From positions 1-8,393 of the forward strand of contig MGCE01000061.1 in the NCBI GenBank assembly GCA_001790315.1: a stretch of 8,393 bases of DNA, written 5' to 3'. Origin of the DNA: Candidatus Rokubacteria bacterium RIFCSPLOWO2_02_FULL_72_37 (GTDB taxonomy: Bacteria; Methylomirabilota; Methylomirabilia; Rokubacteriales; CSP1-6). Of the stretch, positions 1 through 4,901 are shown in pieces. The notes under the pieces are model-generated. The model was given only the letters and a program-made list of their open reading frames with translations. It had not been told where the DNA came from and ran no database searches. Made by a program: the position numbers and the translations under genes. Within the stretch, counting starts at the first letter, position 1; each line of letters starts with the position of its first letter.

Positions 1-1
1 G

Positions 2-1090
2 TTCCACCGCGCCTTCACCCGCCTCACGCCCGCCACGGTGCGCGCCCTCAACGACGCCGTGGTCCAGGCCGCGGTCGCGCTCGGCCTCGAGGACGGCACC
101 CAGCTCCGCGTCGACACCACCGTGGTGGAGACGGACATCCATTGGCCCACGGACAACACGCTGCTCTGGGATGCGGTCCGCGTCATCACGCGGCTGGTCA
201 AGCACCTGGGCGAGCACGTGCCGAGCGTGCTCACTGGGTTTGCGGATCGCACGCGCCGGGCGCGGCGCCGTATGCAGGAGATCAGCCGCCTGACCCCCGC
301 GCAGCGCCCGCGCCAGCAGACGCGCAAGTATCGCGATCTCCTCGGCGTCACCGCGGGCGTCGTCGCGACGGCGCGCGCCGCGGTCGCCACGGCCCGGGCG
401 GCTCAGCCCGGCGATCCGCTCGCCGGGGCCCTCGTCACTGGCCTGTGCCGCGAGATCGAGCACTTCGGTGGGCTGGCCGACCGGGTCATCGCGCAAACGC
501 GCCGCCGCGTGCTCCAGGGCGAACAGGTCCCCGTGCACGAGAAGATCTTCTCGATCTTCGAGCCCCACACGGATCTTCTCAAGCGCGGCAAGGTGAAGAG
601 CCCGGTCGAGTTCGGGCACAAGGTCTTCCTGGCCGAGAGCCGACAGGGCCTCATCACCGACTACCGCGTGCTTGACGGCAATCCCGTCGACGAGGGGCAC
701 GTCCCCCCGTCGCTGACGCAGCATCAGGCCACCTTCGGGCGCGCCCCTGCCCTCTACGCGGCCGACCGCGGGTTCTACACGCCGGACAATGTGGAGGCGT
801 TGACCGCCGCGGGCGTGGTCCGGGAGTGTATCCCCCAGCGGGGCGGGCGCAAGACCGACGAGCGAACCGCGCACGAGAAGAGTCGCGCGTTCAAGCAGGG
901 GCAACGCTTCCGCGCGGGCATCGAGGGCCGCATCTCGGTCCTGCTGCGCGGCCGGGGCATGCGGCGCTGCTTGCTCGAGGGGCGCGAGCGGTTCGAGGTG
1001 TTCGTGGGCGCGGCGGTGCTGGCGAACAACCTGCTGCGGATCGCCGACCTCATGAGCCGGCGCGTCGCGCGCCGGCGCCGCGCCGCGTAG
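2..1090 (+). CDS. DDE transposase, probable ISNCY-type, 5' end outside window
   Basis: This is a transposase that would cut and join the ends of its insertion sequence. The reading frame is open from base 2, so the GTG at 38 is an internal valine and the real start lies left of the window; 362 residues are visible. The three acidic residues of an RNase H-fold DDE centre are recognisable: Asp in LRVDTTVVET (codon 113-115), Asp in YAADRGFYTP (codon 764-766) and Glu in AGIEGRIS (codon 923-925). The block VDTTVVETDIHWPTD, followed by LLWD and an Arg-rich helical insert, resembles transposases annotated as ISNCY family (recalled, not searched). The C-terminus is very Arg-rich (RRVARRRRAA), as is common in DNA-binding transposases. 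No frameshift is seen in the visible part, so the gene may be intact. It is the only clear plus-strand gene and converges on the minus-strand cluster. Transposase is near certain; the family is less so. Confidence 0.88.
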   Translation, partial: FHRAFTRLTPATVRALNDAVVQAAVALGLEDGTQLRVDTTVVETDIHWPTDNTLLWDAVRVITRLVKHLGEHVPSVLTGFADRTRRARRRMQEISRLTPAQRPRQQTRKYRDLLGVTAGVVATARAAVATARAAQPGDPLAGALVTGLCREIEHFGGLADRVIAQTRRRVLQGEQVPVHEKIFSIFEPHTDLLKRGKVKSPVEFGHKVFLAESRQGLITDYRVLDGNPVDEGHVPPSLTQHQATFGRAPALYAADRGFYTPDNVEALTAAGVVRECIPQRGGRKTDERTAHEKSRAFKQGQRFRAGIEGRISVLLRGRGMRRCLLEGRERFEVFVGAAVLANNLLRIADLMSRRVARRRRAA

Positions 1091-1117
1091 CCGCCGGCCG
1101 CCGCGCTGCGGGCACCA

Positions 1118-1140
1118 CGGCGAGGGTTTCTGCCTCGCCG
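1118..1140 (+). terminator. Stem-loop 28 nt after the transposase stop
   Basis: A perfect 8-bp inverted repeat (CGGCGAGG at 1118-1125, CCTCGCCG at 1133-1140) encloses the 7-nt loop GTTTCTG. It could end or stabilise the transposase transcript. No T-run follows, so it is not a classical intrinsic terminator, and in DNA this GC-rich it could be chance. Confidence 0.35.
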
Positions 1141-1240
1141 ACGAACCCGCGGCGCCCACGATCGACGAAGTGATCATCGCGGCACCGGCGTCCTGCTCAC
1201 AGCCCCGATTTCTGTTCGCCCTCGGCCCCACGAGCATCAC

Positions 1241-1311
1241 CATAACGAGTTTTGTGTGCGAAAATACCGCGAGATTTGTTCACACACCCTCGTTTCGCGA
1301 CAGAAACTAGG
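1241..1311. repeat. AT-richer tract with nested inverted repeats; candidate right end of the IS
   Basis: This tract stands out from the GC-rich surroundings by its runs of A and T. It contains GTGTGCGAA (1254-1262) facing TTCACACAC (1279-1287), a 9-bp inverted repeat with one mismatch, framed by CGAG (1246-1249) and CTCG (1289-1292). A second pair, GTTTC (1292-1296) and GAAAC (1303-1307), follows, and CTAG sits at 1307-1310. It lies between the convergent ends of the transposase and hydrolase genes. It may be the terminal inverted-repeat region of the insertion sequence, or a bidirectional terminator. The left end of the element is outside the window, so the terminal repeat cannot be matched here. 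The rest of 1091-1240 holds no gene that I can see. Confidence 0.4.
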
Positions 1312-2358
1312 CTAGCAGATCCGGGTGTGCGCCGGGAGGCACTCGGCCAGGAAGGCGACTGCGCGGCGCTCCGCCCACGAGCCGAGCCGCCAGGGCCACG
1401 TCCCCTCGAGGAACCCGGCGTGCCCGCCGTGCGGTGTGAACTCGGCGCGGACCCAGCGCGGCAGCCCGCGGGGATCCGGGAGCGCTTCGGGCGGGACGAT
1501 GGGATCGTCCAGCGCGTTGATCAGGAGCGTCGGCCGGCGCACGCGGGCGAGCCACGGCGCCGAGCTGGCGCGCCTCCAGTAGTCCAGCTCGTCGGCGAAG
1601 CCCCCGAGGGGCGCGGTGACGGCGCGGTCGTACTCCGCGAACGTCCGTGCGCCGGCCGCCGCCACGACGTCGACGCGGTTCGCGAAGCCCCCGTCGCGCG
1701 CCGCCTTGGCGCGCACCTTCGCGCGCATCGTCCGGAGGAAGTTCGCCGTGTAGATGCGACGCCGCACGCCGCTGTCGAGCGCCCGGGTGCATGGCGCCAG
1801 GTCGAAGGGCGTCGAGATCGCCACGGCGCCCGCGAGCTGCGCCGGCGTCTCCTCGCCGCGCTCGCCGAGCCACTTGATCAGCACGTTGCCGCCCAGCGAG
1901 ACGCCGGCGACCAGCAGCGCGAGGCGCGGTTCGCGCGCGAGGAGCCGGCGGACCACCTCGCCGAGGTCACCGGTTTCTCCCGAGTGGTAGAAGCGCCGCG
2001 CGCGGTTCAGCTCGCCGCTGCACGAGCGGAAGTTCAGGATCGCGGCGCGCCAGCCCCGGGCGACGGCCCCGCGCGCCAGGCCGACGGCGTAGTGGGAGCG
2101 CGAGGAGCCCTCGAGGCCATGGAGCACGAGCAGGAGCGTCGTCGACGGCGACGCGGGCTCGACCCAGTCGAGGTCGAGGAAATCCTCGTCGGGCGTGACG
2201 AGGCGCTCGCGCCGCGCCGCGAGGCCGCCGCGGCGGAAGAGCGGGCCCCAGACGGTCTGCAGATGCCCGCTGCGGCACCACCAGGGCGGCCGGTAGTCCC
2301 CGCTCTGCCTCAGCGCGGCTTGACGAGGAAGACGTCGCGCCGGTTCTTGGCCCAGCAC
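1312..2358 (-). CDS. YheT-like alpha/beta hydrolase
   Basis: This is a predicted cytoplasmic serine hydrolase of the YheT/ABHD1-3 group, enzymes regarded as esterases or lipases with poorly known natural substrates. Family hallmarks appear in order. An N-terminal YRPPWWCRSGHLQTVW block is followed by the oxyanion region LVLHGLEGSSRSHY. The nucleophile elbow is GVSLGGN, with Ser about residue 154. The acid is in INALDDPIVP and the catalytic His in TPHGGHAGFLEG, about residue 313. About 348 residues is normal for the family and the C-terminus looks complete. The start is uncertain. The frame is open far upstream inside the pal gene, but the sequence before YRPP is not family-like. The nearest in-frame GTG is at 2358, overlapping pal by 49 nt with an AGG-rich stretch too close to be a good ribosome site. 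A CTG at 2313 overlaps the pal TGA as CTGA and would suit reinitiation. The stop (1312-1314) lies beside the putative insertion-sequence end. No signal peptide or membrane segment is seen. Confidence 0.85.
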   Translation of the reverse strand: MLGQEPARRLPRQAALRQSGDYRPPWWCRSGHLQTVWGPLFRRGGLAARRERLVTPDEDFLDLDWVEPASPSTTLLLVLHGLEGSSRSHYAVGLARGAVARGWRAAILNFRSCSGELNRARRFYHSGETGDLGEVVRRLLAREPRLALLVAGVSLGGNVLIKWLGERGEETPAQLAGAVAISTPFDLAPCTRALDSGVRRRIYTANFLRTMRAKVRAKAARDGGFANRVDVVAAAGARTFAEYDRAVTAPLGGFADELDYWRRASSAPWLARVRRPTLLINALDDPIVPPEALPDPRGLPRWVRAEFTPHGGHAGFLEGTWPWRLGSWAERRAVAFLAECLPAHTRIC

Positions 2359-3236
2359 GCCTCCGTGCGCTCGGTGCAGGCCGGGCGCTCCTCGCCGAGA
2401 CTCACGATCGCGATGCGCTCGGCCGCGATACCCTGCGAGACGAGGAAGTTGCGGGCCACGCGCGCTCGGCGCTCGCCGAGGGCGAGATTGTACTCGTTGG
2501 TGCCGCGCTCGTCGCAGTGCCCCTCGATCAGCACGAGCGCTCCCGGGTTGGCTTTCAGCCACTCGGCGTTCGCCCTGAGGACCTCGGCGTCGGCCGGTCG
2601 GATGTCGTACCTGTCGAAGGCGAAGTAGATCGGCTTCACCTCGGGGATCACCACGAAGTCCCTGGGCGCGGGCCTGGCCTCGGCGGGCGCCGCGGCGACG
2701 GGCTCGGGTGCCTTCGGAGGCACGGGGGGGGGCGGTGCCGGCGCCGGAGGAGCCGGGGGCGGCGCGGCAGCGACCGGTGTCGGCGCCTGGGCCGGCGCCG
2801 GCGGCCGCACACGCGACAGGTCCAGGGTCACCTGCGGCTCCGCGTCGCGCACGCGACCGACCATCCGGTCCCCCTGGACCTTCAGGTCGACGGTGAAGAC
2901 GCGGCCGTCGATCTCCTCACGGGCGACGACCTCGTCGCCCGACACCTCGAACTCCACGCGCGTGCCCCAGGCCCCGGCGATGCGCACGATCTCGGGGACC
3001 GACTCGGCGGCGAGCGTGCCGTGCAGCACGATGCGACCGGTCCCGCGGGCGCCCTGCTGGACGAACTCGGCCGACGCCTCGTCCCGCCGCGGGTAGCCCA
3101 TGACGCCGTAACCGCTCCACGTGCCGTGCCACTTGCCGGAGATGTCCACGCTCGGCGGACTGACCGTTCGCGTCGGCGCCGCACAGCCGGTCGCCGCGAG
3201 CAGGACGACTACGAGGAGAGATCCGAGCGGTCGCAT
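2310..3236 (-). CDS. pal: Pal/OmpA-family peptidoglycan-associated lipoprotein with an extra N-terminal domain
   Basis: This is a predicted outer-membrane lipoprotein that anchors the membrane to peptidoglycan. Residues 1-17 form a lipoprotein signal peptide (LLVVVLLAATG) with the lipidated Cys at 18. Residues about 30-142 form a soluble domain beginning DISGKWHGTWSGYG that I cannot assign; its alternating pattern suggests beta strands. Residues about 145-190 are an Ala/Pro-rich linker. Residues 196-308 are a textbook OmpA/Pal C-terminal domain: IYFAFDRYDIRP, EGHCDERGTNEYN (239-250) and LGERRA (253-258) supply the peptidoglycan-binding Asp and Arg, and the CWAKNRR ending is Pal-typical. At 308 residues it is much longer than classical Pal (about 170), because of the extra domain and linker. 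The start is well supported: AAGGAGG lies 6 nt before the ATG. No tol genes are present in the window, so a direct role in a Tol-Pal complex is not shown. The hydrolase gene follows with an overlap or no gap. Confidence 0.9.
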   Translation of the reverse strand: MRPLGSLLVVVLLAATGCAAPTRTVSPPSVDISGKWHGTWSGYGVMGYPRRDEASAEFVQQGARGTGRIVLHGTLAAESVPEIVRIAGAWGTRVEFEVSGDEVVAREEIDGRVFTVDLKVQGDRMVGRVRDAEPQVTLDLSRVRPPAPAQAPTPVAAAPPPAPPAPAPPPPVPPKAPEPVAAAPAEARPAPRDFVVIPEVKPIYFAFDRYDIRPADAEVLRANAEWLKANPGALVLIEGHCDERGTNEYNLALGERRARVARNFLVSQGIAAERIAIVSLGEERPACTERTEACWAKNRRDVFLVKPR

Positions 3237-3242
3237 ACGGCG

Positions 3243-3249
3243 CCTCCTT
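3243..3249 (-). promoter_or_regulatory. Ribosome-binding site of the pal-like gene
   Basis: On the minus strand AAGGAGG sits 6 nt upstream of the ATG at 3236. This near-perfect Shine-Dalgarno fixes the start. Confidence 0.85.
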
Positions 3250-3266
3250 GGATCACACGCGCCCGG

Positions 3267-3283
3267 CGAGGCGAAGCGCCTCG
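3267..3283 (-). terminator. Perfect 7-bp stem-loop directly after the selenoprotein stop
   Basis: CGAGGCG and CGCCTCG form a perfect 7-bp stem with a 3-nt loop, one base downstream of the UGSC-gene stop (3285-3287) and 30 nt before the pal ATG. It lacks a T-run. It could be a weak or factor-dependent terminator, or an mRNA-stabilising hairpin separating expression of the UGSC gene from pal. Confidence 0.45.
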
Positions 3284-3284
3284 T

Positions 3285-3815
3285 CTAGTCCTGGCCCTGC
3301 AACAGCAGCTTCACGACCTCGGGCACGATCTCCCGTGCGCGCTGGTCGAGCTCCGCCTCCGTGAGGTTCGCGATCGGGTGCGGCATGCAGAGGAACCGGT
3401 AGGTCGGCACCCCCCACTGCGCGGCCATCGCGCGGCCCGTCACCTCGAACACGTCCGTGGCGATCGACGCCGAGGGCACGCCCTTCCGCTCCAGCAGGAT
3501 TCCGTCGAGCACACTGCCCGACGAGCAGGAGCCTCAGTCGCCGATGCCCGCGACCATCACGTCGCAGGACTTCGAGAGCTCCTGGATGATCTCGTCGTGC
3601 GCCGGCACGCTCGAGTTGTGCTTGCGGAACATCCTCCACTCGGCGGCGCCGTACTCCGCCTTGAGGATGTCGCCGATCTTGGCCAGCAGCCGGTCCGAGT
3701 TGAACTTCGTGTTCTCGATGAGCCCGATGCGCTTGCCCTCGAGGGAGCGCGGGCGATCCACGTACGTGATCGGCCGCGTGGTCACCTCGACGGTGGGATC
3801 GAGGAGCTCGATCAT
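3285..3815 (-). CDS. UGSC-family selenoprotein; in-frame TGA read as selenocysteine
   Basis: This is a predicted selenium-containing redox protein of the UGSC family. That family is known from bacterial and metagenomic selenoproteome surveys, and its reaction is, to my knowledge, not established. The gene starts at an ATG (3815-3813) with AAGGAGG 7 nt upstream, runs 176 codons to TAG (3285-3287) and is interrupted only by an in-frame TGA at codon 94. Around that codon the protein reads MVAGIGD-U-GSC-SSGSVLDG, a UxxC redox motif with U94 and C97. Both sides fit one continuous domain: EGKRIGLIENTKFNS (26-40) and MVAGIGD before it, then LDGILLERKGVPS and a C-terminal PHPIANLTEAEL segment after it. 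A SECIS-like hairpin begins 2 nt after the TGA. The ATG overlaps the stop of the preceding gene as ATGA, so translation is probably coupled. No signal peptide or membrane helix is seen, so it is likely cytoplasmic. The alternative, a nonsense mutation or sequencing error, is much less likely given the motif, the hairpin and the intact downstream frame. Without Sec decoding only a 93-residue fragment would form. Confidence 0.88.
3488..3532 (-). promoter_or_regulatory. Predicted bacterial SECIS element
   Basis: Counting from the base after the UGA, GCUCCUGC (2-9) pairs with GCUGGAGC (39-46), giving 7 pairs with one U-U mismatch. The inner stem UCGUCG (10-15) pairs with CGACGG (27-32), 6 pairs including one G-U. 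Six unpaired bases lie on the 3' side between the two stems. The apical loop is GGCAGUGUGCU, starting 16 nt after the UGA with G in its first two positions. Bacterial SECIS elements are known to lie inside the coding region just after the UGA, with a G at the start of the loop and a spacing of roughly 16-37 nt; this hairpin fits. I folded it by eye only. Confidence 0.7.
3534..3536 (-). other. Selenocysteine (UGA) recoding codon
   Basis: In-frame TGA at codon 94 of the UGSC gene, followed directly by GGC TCC TGC (Gly-Ser-Cys). It is the predicted site of selenocysteine insertion by SelB and tRNA-Sec, neither of which is encoded in this window. Confidence 0.82.
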
Positions 3816-4849
3816 CGCTTGACCTCCTTGGTCACTGCCTGTGAGCTCTTCACGCTGGACCAGCCCGGGATGTAGCAGGAGAAGGCGCCGGCGCGCCCCC
3901 CGGCGGCCACGACGAGGATGTCGTCGGGCGACCGGAGCAACGGCCGGAGCCTGGTCTCGTCGCCGGGCTCCGGCGCGCCGGACATGCGCTGGGTGCGCCT
4001 GAGGTGCGCGTGGGTGTTGTGCGTGTGCTCCCAGAGGAACTGGCGGATCCGCCGCTTGTCCCAGCCGCCGCCGCCGATCGTGCGCATGTGCTCGCCCGCC
4101 AGCACGACGCCATAGTGCGGCTGGCCCATCACGTTGCCCGAGATGCGCATGTCGTCGGCGAGCGTCGTGAGGACGCCCTCGGCGGTGTTCGACAGCTGGT
4201 TGTAGAACTGCCGCGGGCCTTCGGCCGCCATGACCGTGACCGTGGACTGCTCCGGGCGGAAGCCGCGCTCCACGTGGAGCGGCGTCCACGGGCTGTCGGC
4301 CTCGTTCTCGGCGATCACGTACGAGAGCCGGCCGGGGTGGCCGAGCGTGCCCCGATCGAGCGTCCCGGGCCGCGAGCCGCACACGTTGCGCATGACCAGG
4401 CGCACCGCGCGGCCGATCGTGAGGTTGGCGCGCCAGCCCGGACCGAACAGATTGTCGCCCGCGTTGACGTCGAGCGCGCGCGCGATCGGCCCGTTGACGA
4501 TCAGGAGGACCCCGGCCCCCGCGGTGGACGTGCCCGGGCCATGGTAGCTGAAGCCGGGGTCCGCGATCCCCTCGACCGCCGCGACGACGACCGGCAGGTA
4601 CGCCGGCAGGCACCCCGCCATCACGGCGTTGATCGCGACCTTCTCGGCCGTGATCGACACGGAACGGTGGGTGATGACGCCGATCTCCTGCTTCGGCTCG
4701 AGGCGCGCGGCCTCGAGCATCGCGCGCACCCTGGCCTCGGTGGGCGGGACGACGGGCAGGCCGTCCGACCAGCCCTGCTGGAAGCAGAACTCGATCGCGT
4801 CGCCGGGATCCTCGACCCGGTGTCGCGTCGACGTGAGCGCTGCGGGCAT
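3812..4849 (-). CDS. Conserved protein of unknown function, partner of the UGSC selenoprotein
   Basis: I do not recognise a characterised function. The ATG at 4849 is chosen because AGGAGG lies 5 nt before it; an in-frame GTG at 4882 would add 11 unsupported residues. The protein has 345 residues. Conserved-looking blocks are GWSDGLPVVPPTEARV (about 26-41), VMAGCLPAYLP (76-86), YHGPGTSTAGAG (102-113) and NVCGSRPG (155-162). The middle has a Gly/Ala/Val-rich, alpha/beta-like pattern, followed by MGQPHYGVVLAGEHMRTIGGGGWDK. There are four cysteines (22, 80, 157 and 325); Cys157 in NVCGSRPG is the most motif-like. No signal peptide or convincing membrane helix is seen, so it is probably cytoplasmic. 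Its TGA overlaps the next gene's ATG (ATGA), which suggests translational coupling and production in a fixed ratio with the selenoprotein. It may be the larger subunit of a complex in which the selenoprotein supplies the redox centre; that is inference from position alone. Confidence 0.8.
   Translation of the reverse strand: MPAALTSTRHRVEDPGDAIEFCFQQGWSDGLPVVPPTEARVRAMLEAARLEPKQEIGVITHRSVSITAEKVAINAVMAGCLPAYLPVVVAAVEGIADPGFSYHGPGTSTAGAGVLLIVNGPIARALDVNAGDNLFGPGWRANLTIGRAVRLVMRNVCGSRPGTLDRGTLGHPGRLSYVIAENEADSPWTPLHVERGFRPEQSTVTVMAAEGPRQFYNQLSNTAEGVLTTLADDMRISGNVMGQPHYGVVLAGEHMRTIGGGGWDKRRIRQFLWEHTHNTHAHLRRTQRMSGAPEPGDETRLRPLLRSPDDILVVAAGGRAGAFSCYIPGWSSVKSSQAVTKEVKR
3823..3829 (-). promoter_or_regulatory. 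Ribosome-binding site of the UGSC gene
   Basis: AAGGAGG on the minus strand, 7 nt before the ATG at 3815 and inside the last codons of the upstream gene. It fixes the start and shows that the UGSC gene has its own strong initiation site as well as the ATGA overlap. Confidence 0.85.
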
Positions 4850-4854
4850 CGGGT

Positions 4855-4860
4855 CCTCCT
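4855..4860 (-). promoter_or_regulatory. Ribosome-binding site of the UGSC partner gene
   Basis: AGGAGG on the minus strand, 5 nt before the ATG at 4849. It decides between this start and the in-frame GTG 33 nt upstream at 4882, which has no comparable site. Confidence 0.8.
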
Positions 4861-4901
4861 GGGATTGCGGACTGCCCGTCACGCTATCACCCGGCCGGGG
4901 A

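Noticed and set aside
1252..2628. 458-residue plus-strand ORF
   Set aside because: It is antisense to the YheT-like hydrolase with its complete Ser-Asp-His triad, and has shadow-type composition.
3285..3512. Separate 75-residue gene starting at the GTG at 3512
   Set aside because: It has no ribosome-binding site and is the in-frame C-terminal half of the UGSC selenoprotein downstream of the TGA.
3534..3536. TGA as a genuine nonsense mutation making a pseudogene
   Set aside because: The motif, SECIS-like fold, ATGA coupling and intact downstream frame with conserved-looking residues are all preserved, which decay would not maintain.
2517..3875. 452-residue plus-strand ORF
   Set aside because: It is composed mainly of Arg, Gly, His and Asp and lies antisense to the pal-like and UGSC genes, which have recognisable domains and ribosome sites. 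It is a GC-driven shadow frame.
3534..4613. Long 359-residue minus-strand ORF ending at 3536-3534
   Set aside because: Only its last 93 codons (from 3815) are real. The upstream part is a low-quality Arg/Ala/Pro-rich frame antiphase to the 345-residue gene, and its 'stop' is the Sec codon.
4890..4899. CCCGGCCGGG palindrome between the kinase and the UGSC partner gene
   Set aside because: It is only 10 bp with no loop and no T-run. In DNA this GC-rich it is expected by chance and cannot be called an operator or terminator.
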